64,000 nt of DNA from an uncultured Granulosicoccaceae bacterium (GTDB lineage Bacteria; Pseudomonadota; Gammaproteobacteria; Granulosicoccales; Granulosicoccaceae): assembly GCA_937957915.1 (NCBI GenBank), contig CALGNZ010000040.1, positions 1 to 64,000 on the forward strand, given 5' to 3'. The notes below the pieces were generated by a model. It ran no database searches. It had not been told where the DNA came from and was given only the letters and a program-made list of their open reading frames with translations. The position numbers and the translations under genes are program-made. Shown piece by piece: positions 1 through 10,230 of the stretch; position 1 is the first letter of the stretch; each line of letters begins with the position of its first letter.

Positions 1-138
1 TGAAATATCCGCGGGATTCAGCGCACCCAATTGAATCCGCATGCGTCTGTCCTGTGACCGTTTGCTGTCATCGCCGTCGGTGGAAACCGAATCCGAGCTG
101 ACCAGCTGCCCGACACTTTGAATGATTCCGGTAAACAT
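1..138 (-). CDS. ribE: Riboflavin synthase alpha subunit, N-terminal part (truncated by window edge)
   Basis: Reverse complement from ATG at 138 reads MFTGIIQSVGQLVSSDSVSTDGDDSKRSQDRRMRIQLGALNPADIS; MFTGIIQ.VG is the riboflavin synthase N-terminal signature. Not in the ORF track. Confidence 0.85.
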   Translation of the reverse strand, partial: MFTGIIQSVGQLVSSDSVSTDGDDSKRSQDRRMRIQLGALNPADIS

Positions 139-407
139 AAGGTGGTTTCCCTAATCGGTAAAAACGGAAGATTTAACCTGAGTACGTGGCAAAGACCGCA
201 GCGGCTTGTAAACAGTTGCTCACGCAAAGGCTCGATTTTGCGGGCAAGACTGGCGACAACACGCCACAGCCAGCACTGTTCCGCACAGCCAGGCGCTCGA
301 TTACACGCTGGCAAGCGACACGCTGTTTCACTGCCAGCGAGTATACCCGCTTGGCGAAGATGTGTATCTTCACCTCGCCTCACGAAACTCCTACACGCCG
401 GACTCTG

Positions 408-1607
408 ATGACAAAACTCCAGACTACTGTCAGCCCCCTCAATGACGTGAAACAGACTATTTGTTCACGCGGCAATTGGGCCATATCCTTTCTTACCGTG
501 ACAGCGATTTTACTCGGCGGAGCGAACTCGGCGTTCGCCATGCATCCTGCCTGCACTCTGGCGTCCGCAGACGCTGACGGCGATGGCTGGGGATGGGAAA
601 ACGACAGAAGCTGCCTGGTTAGCGTGGATTCTGCACCAGCAAGTAACGCAGATACCAGCACTGGCAATTCCGGATTACCGATTTGCGCCAATGCCGGCAG
701 CGATGCGGACGGTGATGGCTACGGCTGGGAAAATGAAGCCAGCTGTATTGTTGCGGCATCAACTCAAGTGAACAACCCGTCATCGGCAGAGACGCCATCG
801 GCAGATACCGGCGAGTCGACAAAGCCTGCCTGTGCAAATTCGAGCAGCGACCCGGATGGCGATGGCTACGGCTGGGAGAGTGATCGCAGTTGTTTAGTGA
901 CAGCAGATTCCGCCACGGCGCCGAACAACACGGGCGATGGACCCACACCAGTCAGTGATCTGTCTCAGCCGCTCAAATTTATGGCGATGGGCGATTCAAT
1001 CACCCATGGCGTGGCCCGAAACTCAGCCAAATCGTATCGCCACGACTTCACCAATCTGCTAAGTGCGGCAGGCTGCAGCTATACCATGGTCGGCTCGCAG
1101 CGCGGCAATCTTGGGCATGACACCTTTGTCTCTGCACATGAAGGCTACAACGGCCATCGCGCCGATCATTTTTTAACCGGCCTGAATAACTTTGCCGGTA
1201 ACAATGAAGGGGTGTCGGTGGCGGTTAATCGCGACAAGCCCGACCTGGTGCTCGTGCACCTTGGCACCAATGATATGCTGCAAGGTCAGAACGTTGAAGA
1301 CACCGTGGCTGAAATCGATCAGGTCGTGTCAATCATTCTGGACGCGGGCGCCGATGTCCTGCTGGCGAATGTCGTGCCTGTATTTGGCTATGGTGCGCAA
1401 ACCAGGACACAGCAACTCGGCAACCAACTGCAAAGCTACGTCGCACAACTGGCTGATTCACGGGTGAACATTGTTGATGTCAGATCCGGATTCACCAATG
1501 CAATGATGCTCAGCGACAACCTGCACCCAAACCCTGCGGGCGAGGCTCATATTGCCAGAGCTTTTTTTAATGCCGTACAAAACTCCGGAAAATGCCTGCG
1601 CCGGTAA
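408..1607 (+). CDS. Secreted SGNH/GDSL-type hydrolase with three N-terminal DxDGDGxGWE repeats
   Basis: Start at MTKLQTTV with hydrophobic signal segment; MGDSITHG block I, GTND block, DNLHPN block; three C-x(n)-SDxDGDGxGWEN-SC modules. Confidence 0.85.
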   Translation: MTKLQTTVSPLNDVKQTICSRGNWAISFLTVTAILLGGANSAFAMHPACTLASADADGDGWGWENDRSCLVSVDSAPASNADTSTGNSGLPICANAGSDADGDGYGWENEASCIVAASTQVNNPSSAETPSADTGESTKPACANSSSDPDGDGYGWESDRSCLVTADSATAPNNTGDGPTPVSDLSQPLKFMAMGDSITHGVARNSAKSYRHDFTNLLSAAGCSYTMVGSQRGNLGHDTFVSAHEGYNGHRADHFLTGLNNFAGNNEGVSVAVNRDKPDLVLVHLGTNDMLQGQNVEDTVAEIDQVVSIILDAGADVLLANVVPVFGYGAQTRTQQLGNQLQSYVAQLADSRVNIVDVRSGFTNAMMLSDNLHPNPAGEAHIARAFFNAVQNSGKCLRR

Positions 1608-1658
1608 TTGCCACTCACCACCTGGGCCGCAGAAACTGCCATCACGGTCCCAATCGTA

Positions 1659-2543
1659 CTAGCGCGGCACCCTGATACTGCTCGGGGTTTCGGTGGCCGC
1701 GTTACGCCGTGCGATTACGGTAACCCCCGCCAGTGTCAGCACGCCACCCAGTAAAATGCGCATGGTTAGCTGATCGCCCAGCAGCACCGCACCGAACCCA
1801 ATCGCAAACAGCGTCGACAGGGTGATGAACGGTGACACCTGATTGATCGGGTAGCGCTGTAATAGCCAGTAGAATGCCCCGTGACCAATTATTGTTGCAC
1901 CGACGGCTGAGTACAACGGGGTCCAGTAGTCAATAATCGGGATACTGCGCAACATCTCTATCGACGGAGACTCAAACACCATAGCCAACAAAGACAGCGA
2001 CAGCGTGGCCAAAACGGCAATCCACGCCTGAAGATTGAACACCCCGACATCCTTCAACTGCCGCATCCAGATAGAAGCCACTGCGATCGACAACGACCCG
2101 CCGACAACCAGAACCAATGACAAGATATGATCTGCGCCGACCGGCTCGAAGCCAATGATAACGACCCCGCAAAACGACAGCGCAATCGCCAGCGTTCGAG
2201 TCCAGCCTATTCTTTCATGTAAAAACAAAATCGCGAGTATCGTTGAAAACGGCACCACCAGCTGTGCCGCAATGGCGACCGCAGAGACATTCTCTGTCGC
2301 GTACATAGCGAAAAACATCAACGGATAGTGCACGACACCCAGCATTAGCCCAATCATCACAATGCGCCTCATTTGACCGGGCACCAGCCGCAGAAACGGC
2401 AACAGCAGCAACAACACAATCGCAAATCTGATCGCGCTGAACAGAATCGGACCAAACAGCTCGGTGCCCAGCTTGCCCGCGATAAAATTAAAACCCCAGC
2501 AGGCATTAGCAAATACCAGTAGGGCCAGATGTGAAGGAGTCAT
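1659..2543 (-). CDS. EamA/DMT family transporter
   Basis: About ten hydrophobic helices, two EamA-like halves (WGFNFIAGK...; GAFYWLLQRYPINQVSPF). Confidence 0.85.
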   Translation of the reverse strand: MTPSHLALLVFANACWGFNFIAGKLGTELFGPILFSAIRFAIVLLLLLPFLRLVPGQMRRIVMIGLMLGVVHYPLMFFAMYATENVSAVAIAAQLVVPFSTILAILFLHERIGWTRTLAIALSFCGVVIIGFEPVGADHILSLVLVVGGSLSIAVASIWMRQLKDVGVFNLQAWIAVLATLSLSLLAMVFESPSIEMLRSIPIIDYWTPLYSAVGATIIGHGAFYWLLQRYPINQVSPFITLSTLFAIGFGAVLLGDQLTMRILLGGVLTLAGVTVIARRNAATETPSSIRVPR

Positions 2544-2774
2544 AGGTAATGGACCGTGTAACTATGGTGACAGGCCAGCGCACAGTTACGAAGACAAATC
2601 GCAGGCAGGAATCGCGGCGGGGAATCAGAGAAATATAGCCCTAAACGGAGAGTCGGTGCAAAAAACGCATTCACAGGTGCCCACAGAAGTCTGCGCTGCA
2701 AAACCTCTGCTAAGGCTATCGCGCACTGCCGATGCGTTTATGGCATCCCGCAGGGCAAAATCTCCCTGCAGACC

Positions 2775-3542
2775 TCACCAATGCGCCCCCGCACTGACCT
2801 GAATGTCTTCCATCGTTAGAGCCGGTGCCACTTCGCTGCAGAGAAAAGCCACCAACGCTGCCACTTCTTCAGGCTGCACTAATCGCTGCTGGGGATTGGC
2901 GGTGCGAATTTCTTCAATGATCTCAGACTTGTCGCAACCGCGTTCCCTGGCCGCAACCGTTGCGGTGTTGTGCATCATAGGCGTCTCTACCCAGGTTGGA
3001 CTGACGGCAACGCAACTCACGCCGTGCGGCGCCCCCTCGACGGCTACAGCACGAGTCAGCCCAAGCAAGCCGGCTTTTGATGCACTGTACGATGCACTAT
3101 CCGCCACTGCAGTACGGGCTGCCGTAGAGGCAATATTGATGATTCTTCCCCACCCGTGCTGCTTCATCGATGGCAAGCACGCCCTGATTACGCGAAACGG
3201 CCCTGACAGGTTGGTATCAATAACCTCCAGCCACTGCGCTTCTGAATGTGTGGCGACCGGCTGATAACTACTGACACCCGCCGAATTAACGACAACATTG
3301 ACCGGCCCGAAGCGATCAACAGCCGCAGCCACACACCGCTCAACCGAGCCCGTTTCCCCGACATCAATGGCCGCGATCAGGGCGCCGGGAAGCTGTGTTT
3401 CCATGTCCGCACGGTACCGGGCATCAGCCGCACGGCGCGAGGCAGCAACAACCTGCACCTGCTGCTTTAGCAACTCGCGTGATATCTCCAGCCCGATTCC
3501 TGAACAGCCTCCAGTGACCAGCGCAACTCTGTTTCTTACCAT
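2775..3542 (-). CDS. SDR family oxidoreductase
   Basis: TGGCSGIG nucleotide-binding motif, NSAG, YSASK catalytic motif. Confidence 0.92.
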   Translation of the reverse strand: MVRNRVALVTGGCSGIGLEISRELLKQQVQVVAASRRAADARYRADMETQLPGALIAAIDVGETGSVERCVAAAVDRFGPVNVVVNSAGVSSYQPVATHSEAQWLEVIDTNLSGPFRVIRACLPSMKQHGWGRIINIASTAARTAVADSASYSASKAGLLGLTRAVAVEGAPHGVSCVAVSPTWVETPMMHNTATVAARERGCDKSEIIEEIRTANPQQRLVQPEEVAALVAFLCSEVAPALTMEDIQVSAGAHW

Positions 3543-3724
3543 TTTTCTTCAATCTCGAACCAACCACACGGGAACAAACCGACAACATACACAAACACCG
3601 GCCAAAAATCCGGTTGAGCCGTTGCTGCCCGACCCCGGCCTGGCAAACTGATGGCACGCCACGCCAGTATGCCCGAGTGAACCTTCCACTTCGTGCACTC
3701 TGACAGCCCGAGGGCTGCGGTGTG

Positions 3725-3731
3725 CTATAGT
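3725..3731 (+). promoter_or_regulatory. Candidate extended -10 element (TGCTATAGT) upstream of mfd
   Basis: TGnTATAGT about 30 nt before the mfd ATG; no convincing -35 box, preceded by hairpin CAGCCC-GA-GGGCTG (3704-3717). Confidence 0.35.
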
Positions 3732-3760
3732 CTCGCGTTTTTCACGGCCATCAGGTCAGC

Positions 3761-6700
3761 ATGCACCAGTCATTTGCGTTAAAACTCCCGGAAGCCACAA
3801 AAACCACATGGGGCCATTTATATGGTAGCGCCAGCGCGCTGGCGGCCGCAGAGGCGGCACGTGCCAATGACGGACTGACTCTGGTCGTCACGCCGACCAC
3901 CGCGGACGCCTACCACTTTGAGCTGGCGTTGCAGTTTTTCGTGGGCGACAGTCTGCAGATTTACAGCTTTCCCGACTGGGAAACCCTGCCCTACGATCTG
4001 TTCTCCCCGCATCAGGATATCGTCTCCGAGCGCCTGAAAACGCTATACCATCTGCCGAATTTAAAACGCGGCATCCTGGTACTGCCGGTATCAACACTGA
4101 TGCAACGCCTGTGTCCACCTTCATTTCTCCACAGCCACGCCATGATGATCAGCGTCGGTGACGAGCAGCCAATTACGGAATTTCGCAGCAAACTGGCTGA
4201 TGCAGGTTATCGCAGTGTCAGTGAAGTAACCGAACACGGTGAATACGCGGTGCGCGGATCGCTTCTCGATTTGTTTCCGATGGCCAGTGACCGACCTTTC
4301 CGCATTGATTATTTCGATGATGAAATCGAAAACATCTACAGCTTCGACCCGTCCGATCAAATTGCACGAAAGGAAGACAAGCTCGAAAAAATCGAGTTGC
4401 TGCCGGCGCGAGAGTTCCCGATGGATGAAGCCGGTATCACCCGATTTCGCAAGGGCTTCAGGCAGAGCTTTGATGCGGTTCGCGAAAGTCCGATTTATCG
4501 AGATGTCAGCAATGGCGTTGTGCCATCAGGCATCGAATACTACATGCCACTGTTTCTGGATGAGATGGTGACTATCTTTGACTACCTGCCGGAAGATGTA
4601 ACGGTCATACAGTACAAAAACTGTCTGGCTGCTATGGAACAGTTCTCCGAGCAAACCGAGGACCGGTACGAGCAACGACGACATGATATCGAACGCCCGG
4701 TGCTGCCGCCGCGCGAGTTATTTATCGATGCGGATACCGTTACCCGCGAATTCAGGCAGCGCACCACAATCAGTATCAGTGCCGCTGAAGTTGCTGAAGG
4801 ACGTGGCAAATATAATTTTGATTCGCTGGCACCCGGCAAGTACCCGATAACCGTAAGACTTGAGCAGCCACTGGGTATGCTGAAGCAATTTATAGAACAA
4901 TTTGACGGTCGCATTTTATTTGCAGCAGAGTCTGCCGGGCGACGTGAAGTATTTATGGAGCTGTTAATCGGCAACAATATAGCGGTTGCCCCGGTTGCCG
5001 ATTTTGAGGAGTTTTTCAACTCCGATCGTCGCTTTTGTATTTGTACAGCACCACTCGACGAAGGCCTGCACCTGCCATCATCGAACATTGCAATAATTTG
5101 CGAGTCACAGCTTACCGGCAATCGTGTCGCACAAAGCCGCAGATCCAGACGCCAGACTCGCGACAGCGATGCGGTCATATCTAACCTTGCAGACCTGACA
5201 CTTGGCGCCCCGGTGGTACACATTGACCATGGCGTCGGGCGCTATCTTGGTTTGCAAACCCTGGACGTAGGCGGTGCCAACACCGAGTTTCTGACTCTCA
5301 ACTATGCCAACGACGACAAACTTTATGTGCCGGTATCGTCACTGCATCTGATAAGCCGCTACACAGGTGCTTCGGAAGAGTCCGCACCGATGCACCGACT
5401 CGGTGGCGAACAATGGCAGAAGGTAAAAAAGCGCGCAGCACAAAAAGCGCACGACGTTGCAGCAGAGCTATTGGAAATTCATGCACGTCGGGCAGCCAAG
5501 CAGGGTTACGCCTACAAGGAAGAAACCAACAACTACGGAGTATTTGCAGAGACGTTCCCGTTTGAAGAAACACCAGACCAGGCACGCGCCATTGAAGAAG
5601 TGGTGAAAGATATGCGTTCGGAACAGCCGATGGATCGAGTGGTCTGCGGTGACGTAGGCTTTGGTAAAACAGAAGTGGCAATGCGAGCCGCCTTTGTTGC
5701 AGTCGATGGCGGCAAACAAGTAGCCATACTGGTACCGACCACCTTACTTGCCCATCAGCATCATCAGAATTTTCTTGATCGCTTTGCAGACTGGCCAATA
5801 CAGATCGAATGCCTGTCACGCTTTCGCACAGCCAAAGATCAGGAAGCAGCAGTAAAAGCACTGGCGTCCGGGGGCGTTGATATCGTTGTCGGTACGCACA
5901 AACTGCTACAAAAATCGGTAAAGTATAAAAACCTCGGGCTGGTAATCATTGATGAAGAACACCGCTTCGGCGTGCGCCATAAAGAGCACATGAAAGCGCT
6001 GCGCTCGGAAGTAGATATACTGACTCTAACGGCAACCCCGATACCTCGCACACTCAATATGGGGTTGTCCGGACTTCGCGATCTTTCCATCATCGCCACA
6101 CCACCGCCAAACAGACATGCCATTAAAACGTTTGTCGGTGAGTGGTCTGATGTGCAAATAAAGGAAGCCTGCCAGCGTGAGCTCAGTCGTGGCGGACAGG
6201 TGTACTTCCTGCACAATGAAGTCAAATCCATTGAACGAATTGAAAGGCAACTCACCGAGATAATACCGCAAGCCACCATCCGCGTAGCGCATGGCCAAAT
6301 GCGTGAACGCGAGCTCGAGTCTGTGATGCTGGACTTTTATCATCAGCGATTTAACATACTGATTTGCACCACCATTGTTGAGAGCGGAATCGATGTGCCG
6401 ACCGCCAATACCATCATCATTAACCGCGCCGACAAACTCGGGCTAGCACAGCTTCACCAATTACGCGGTCGCGTTGGTCGCTCACATCATCGTGCCTATG
6501 CCTATCTGATAGCCCCTCCGGAAAAGTCGATGACTAAAGACGCTGAAAAACGACTGTCAGCGCTTGAGTCACTCGAAGAGCTGGGTGTCGGTTTTACCCT
6601 GGCAACTCACGACCTTGAGATTCGTGGTGCCGGCGAACTACTTGGTGACGAACAGAGCGGGCAAATTCAGGAAATAGGTTTTACCCTGTACACACAATTG

Positions 6701-7213
6701 CTCGAACGGGCTGTAGCCGCGTTAAAATCCGGCAAGTTACCGGATACTGAATCACCACTGGCGCAGTCTACTGAAGTTGACCTTGGTATACCGTCATTGC
6801 TGCCAGCCGACTATGTTGCCGATGTGCACACTCGTCTGGTGCTATATAAGCGCATATCCAACGCCGACAGCACGGAAAATCTTGACGAGTTGCGAGTTGA
6901 ATTAATCAACCGCTTCGGGTTATTACCAGATGCAGCAAAATACCTTTTCCATACCACGGAATTTAAACTGATCTGCCAGCAACTGGGTGTCACCCGATTG
7001 CAGGCAGGTGCCAGCGGAGGCCGTATAATTTTCGATGAGAAACCGAATATTGATCCATCGCTGTTAATCGACCTGATCCAGAAACAATCATCAGAGTTCG
7101 GCTTCGATGGGAAAAACACGCTGAAATTTAAAAGCGAACTGGATGAACCGGAACACAGAATCGAGTACATTGCCGGTTTGCTTGCAAAATTTAAAATGAA
7201 CGAGGCCGCATAG
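3761..7213 (+). CDS. mfd: Transcription-repair coupling factor Mfd
   Basis: 1150 aa; UvrB-like N-terminus, RNAP-interaction region, GDVGFGKTEVAMRAAF Walker A, DEEHRFGV, TRCF C-terminal domain. Confidence 0.98.
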   Translation: MHQSFALKLPEATKTTWGHLYGSASALAAAEAARANDGLTLVVTPTTADAYHFELALQFFVGDSLQIYSFPDWETLPYDLFSPHQDIVSERLKTLYHLPNLKRGILVLPVSTLMQRLCPPSFLHSHAMMISVGDEQPITEFRSKLADAGYRSVSEVTEHGEYAVRGSLLDLFPMASDRPFRIDYFDDEIENIYSFDPSDQIARKEDKLEKIELLPAREFPMDEAGITRFRKGFRQSFDAVRESPIYRDVSNGVVPSGIEYYMPLFLDEMVTIFDYLPEDVTVIQYKNCLAAMEQFSEQTEDRYEQRRHDIERPVLPPRELFIDADTVTREFRQRTTISISAAEVAEGRGKYNFDSLAPGKYPITVRLEQPLGMLKQFIEQFDGRILFAAESAGRREVFMELLIGNNIAVAPVADFEEFFNSDRRFCICTAPLDEGLHLPSSNIAIICESQLTGNRVAQSRRSRRQTRDSDAVISNLADLTLGAPVVHIDHGVGRYLGLQTLDVGGANTEFLTLNYANDDKLYVPVSSLHLISRYTGASEESAPMHRLGGEQWQKVKKRAAQKAHDVAAELLEIHARRAAKQGYAYKEETNNYGVFAETFPFEETPDQARAIEEVVKDMRSEQPMDRVVCGDVGFGKTEVAMRAAFVAVDGGKQVAILVPTTLLAHQHHQNFLDRFADWPIQIECLSRFRTAKDQEAAVKALASGGVDIVVGTHKLLQKSVKYKNLGLVIIDEEHRFGVRHKEHMKALRSEVDILTLTATPIPRTLNMGLSGLRDLSIIATPPPNRHAIKTFVGEWSDVQIKEACQRELSRGGQVYFLHNEVKSIERIERQLTEIIPQATIRVAHGQMRERELESVMLDFYHQRFNILICTTIVESGIDVPTANTIIINRADKLGLAQLHQLRGRVGRSHHRAYAYLIAPPEKSMTKDAEKRLSALESLEELGVGFTLATHDLEIRGAGELLGDEQSGQIQEIGFTLYTQLLERAVAALKSGKLPDTESPLAQSTEVDLGIPSLLPADYVADVHTRLVLYKRISNADSTENLDELRVELINRFGLLPDAAKYLFHTTEFKLICQQLGVTRLQAGASGGRIIFDEKPNIDPSLLIDLIQKQSSEFGFDGKNTLKFKSELDEPEHRIEYIAGLLAKFKMNEAA

Positions 7214-7881
7214 TGTCCCTATTGAGAAAGTTACTGCTTATAGTTGCAGCACCGTTGTTGCTTGCGCTGAGTAAACCAGGACTCGCCATTAACTATGACG
7301 TCGAGTTAATTATATTCGAGCACGCCCGCAACACAAGTGTTGGCAGCAGCTCAAGCTATCTGTACCCGGTGTTAGATCGCGCGCGCCGTATACCGACTGA
7401 AGCTACAGAAGCAAACGCACCGCTGCAACCACTGCCAAAACTACGACTACTGGACGATGCAGAGAAGATCAAACAGTCAGGCAACCACCGATTGCTGTAC
7501 CACGGAGGCTGGAGACAAACAGACTTTGATCGGGAAAACGCGCCGTATATGTCGATAGCACTCGGTGCCAGACAGGAAGTATTTGTAGAGCCCGGTGATG
7601 GCGATAAAAACTATTTGCGCGCTTTTAGATTGCCACCACTAAATCTCGATCAAAACATGGCATCGAAAAACACCTATCAGCTGTTCGGTGGCGTCAAGGT
7701 ATGGGTTGGTCGCTTCCTGCACTTTGAAACGCGGCTGGCCTATACACCGGCTAACGGCAGAGTGTCCTACAAATTCGAGAGTGAGCGACGCATGAGAAGT
7801 CGACAAATGCATTATATCGATCACTCCAGAGTAGGTATTTTGATCAAAATATTTCCGGTGGATGAAACTGCCCCGAACTAG
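7213..7881 (+). CDS. csiV: CsiV-family putative peptidoglycan-associated protein
   Basis: Signal peptide, YDVELIIFEH N-terminus, position immediately after mfd with 1-nt overlap (TAG/GTG). Confidence 0.7.
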   Translation: MSLLRKLLLIVAAPLLLALSKPGLAINYDVELIIFEHARNTSVGSSSSYLYPVLDRARRIPTEATEANAPLQPLPKLRLLDDAEKIKQSGNHRLLYHGGWRQTDFDRENAPYMSIALGARQEVFVEPGDGDKNYLRAFRLPPLNLDQNMASKNTYQLFGGVKVWVGRFLHFETRLAYTPANGRVSYKFESERRMRSRQMHYIDHSRVGILIKIFPVDETAPN

Positions 7882-8091
7882 TATTGCTGCGCGATTATTA
7901 ACACAAACACCGACCTGGTCGAACGGGCAACTCAGGCAGATTGTGCGACCAGATCCACACTGTGTAAGCTGTTAAAGCGCTTAACCGAATAAGGGCTCGC
8001 ATAAACCGATCTATCGCCATTCAATTCAGAAAAGATTCAGTACTGCTGCATCAGCATAGCCTCCAACATCACCAGAGCCGGAGCGCATCAG

Positions 8092-8880
8092 ATGATCTGC
8101 AAAAACAATAGCAGCAACAATACAACAGCCGCACTATCTGTCGGCAATCGCAACAATGGATTGATTAAGGTTGCATTAACAGTCGCGACGTCCCTGCTGT
8201 TAACGTTAACCAGCCAGGCGGCAATGGCAGGTTCCTCGCACAGCTTTACAGAATATGCGCGCGTCGTCAGCGTCGAGCCTGTGTATCGCAACGTCACTGT
8301 TCGCGAGCCGCAAAGAATCTGTCGCCCGGCGCGCCACAACAATCATTATCAACATCGCTACAACAATAACCGAAGCCACCATCAACCGGCTCCACAGCGA
8401 TACAACCGTTCCCATCGCGCCCGCAACAACGCAGATGTATTTGTCGCGGGTGTCATCGGCGGGGCAATCGGCCGCGAACTATCCAGGTCAGTTACCGGCC
8501 GACCTGATACGGGTGCGACTATCGCCGGCGCTGTGATTGGATCAGCGATTGCCAGCAACGTGGTGAAGAGCAACCACCGACGCAGCAACAGCCACGCACA
8601 TCATAACCAGCGCACAACACAACGCTACGCGCCGGTTGAGCAAAATCGCAATGGTCGTGGCCATTACCGCACGAACCAGGCGCACCATCGTCGGGATGGC
8701 AGGCACCACAATCGTACTGAACAGCATTGCAGCACGACAGTACAAACACGGACTGAACGCAAGCAAAACGGCTTTAATGTTACTTACCGCTATCGCGGGC
8801 ATCACTACCAGACTCATACCCGTCGTCACCCGGGCGAGCGGCTGGCTATTACTGTGACAATAGATCCGCAAAAATACTAG
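8092..8880 (+). CDS. Glycine-zipper 2TM-domain protein, His/Arg/Asn-rich
   Basis: Signal-like N-terminus; VAGVIGGAIGRELS...GATIAGAVIGSAIAS glycine zipper; flanking His/Arg-rich segments. Confidence 0.75.
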   Translation: MICKNNSSNNTTAALSVGNRNNGLIKVALTVATSLLLTLTSQAAMAGSSHSFTEYARVVSVEPVYRNVTVREPQRICRPARHNNHYQHRYNNNRSHHQPAPQRYNRSHRARNNADVFVAGVIGGAIGRELSRSVTGRPDTGATIAGAVIGSAIASNVVKSNHRRSNSHAHHNQRTTQRYAPVEQNRNGRGHYRTNQAHHRRDGRHHNRTEQHCSTTVQTRTERKQNGFNVTYRYRGHHYQTHTRRHPGERLAITVTIDPQKY

Positions 8881-9040
8881 CCCGACAACCAGCGCTTAGA
8901 GCTCACCGGCGAAATTCATTTCGCATTGAAGAATCGAGCTGGTAAGCTCCGAGACAGCAAGTTTTCGCTAAGGTTATGCAACAATCAGTCGTTTCTAGTG
9001 CACAAATTCAGGCACAACACCATCGGGGCAGAAGTTTAAA

Positions 9041-9301
9041 TTGAATACCAGCATTAAAAAACTCTCGCGATTCGTGTTGTTTGCTGCGCTAACGCTTGCA
9101 GCTGCCGGCACAGGAATGACCGCCAAATGCCAACCAATTGATCGTGAAAAATCCATCTCCAATATTCTTGAGCGTAACCCGGGTAGCAAGGTTCTCAAGA
9201 TAGCGGAGCACACTGACGACGCCGGATGTGCAATGCTTAAAATTCGCATTCTGGTCGACGGCACTGTGAAGGCGGTCACGGTTAACCCGAAAGGAACATA
9301 A
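9041..9301 (+). CDS. Small secreted PepSY-like protein
   Basis: Signal peptide followed by GSKVLKIAEHTDDAGCAMLKIRILVDGTVKAVTVNPKGT (PepSY-like pattern); ends 2 nt before the response regulator gene. Confidence 0.65.
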   Translation: MNTSIKKLSRFVLFAALTLAAAGTGMTAKCQPIDREKSISNILERNPGSKVLKIAEHTDDAGCAMLKIRILVDGTVKAVTVNPKGT

Positions 9302-9303
9302 TC

Positions 9304-9996
9304 ATGCGTGCACTGGTTATTGAAGACGATAACACCCTCCGCGAGCAAATCGTCGATCGACTACAGGCCGAAGGGTTTGCTATCGACGCTGCTGCCGACG
9401 GCGACGAAGGTTTGTATCTGGCGCGTGAAATGCCGGTTGATGTAGCCGTGGTCGATCTTGGCCTGCCTGGCACTGACGGCATGGAAATCATTCGAAAGGT
9501 CCGCGATGAAGGACACCTGTACCCGATACTGATTCTGACTGCGCGTGATCGCTGGGAAGATCGTGTGGCGGGGCTGGAAGCTGGTGCCGACGACTACTTG
9601 GGCAAGCCGTTCCACCTTGAGGAACTTCTGGCTCGTCTCAGAGCACTGTTGCGTCGAGTTGGCGGATGGGCGCATCCGGTACTCGATTTCGACGGACTGC
9701 GCATCGAAACTCGAGAACAACAGGTGACTGTCGCCGAACAGGCAGTGTCTCTGACTGCGTTTGAATACCGCGTACTTGAATACCTCGCCATCCACGCCGG
9801 AGAAGTCATCTCCAAACCGGTGTTACTCGATCATTTGTACGACGAAGATACCGAACGAGACACCAACGTTCTCGAAGTATTTGTCAGACGTCTGCGGCGC
9901 AAACTCGACCCGGAAAGCACTTTAAACCCGATTGAGACCCTGCGCGGTCGAGGTTATCGTTTTGCCCTGGAGAGAACTAAAACCACAGAATCCTGA
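9304..9996 (+). CDS. OmpR/PhoP-type response regulator
   Basis: Receiver domain (DDN, VVDLGLPGTDG, TARD, GKPF) plus winged-helix trans_reg_C. Confidence 0.95.
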   Translation: MRALVIEDDNTLREQIVDRLQAEGFAIDAAADGDEGLYLAREMPVDVAVVDLGLPGTDGMEIIRKVRDEGHLYPILILTARDRWEDRVAGLEAGADDYLGKPFHLEELLARLRALLRRVGGWAHPVLDFDGLRIETREQQVTVAEQAVSLTAFEYRVLEYLAIHAGEVISKPVLLDHLYDEDTERDTNVLEVFVRRLRRKLDPESTLNPIETLRGRGYRFALERTKTTES

Positions 9997-10230
9997 TTGT
10001 ATTAGCGATCAGGGAACGCGCGGCTAATGTTGGGTTTAAGGTCTTTGACTCAGGGAAATAACTACAACCAAAACGACATCACGCACGCCGCTAACTTACG
10101 TGGCAAACGCAAAGATACCCACAAGCATCGATACCAACTTTTACAATACTTTGCCCCTGACTCAATGTGTATATCACGAGTCATAGCGTAGCATCGTGTG
10201 CATGATCGCCTGCGAAGCTAACGACAACTG

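Noticed and set aside
186-407. Upstream extension of the SGNH hydrolase ORF
   Set aside because: Sequence before MTKLQTTV looks non-coding (Arg/Cys-rich) and would bury the signal peptide.
4582-5223. 213-aa minus-strand ORF inside mfd
   Set aside because: Antisense shadow; Ser/Arg-rich composition without domain features.
5298-5861. 187-aa minus-strand ORF inside mfd
   Set aside because: Antisense shadow of a well-supported mfd reading frame.
10027-10191. 54-aa ORF between response regulator and kinase
   Set aside because: No domain or RBS evidence; composition looks random.
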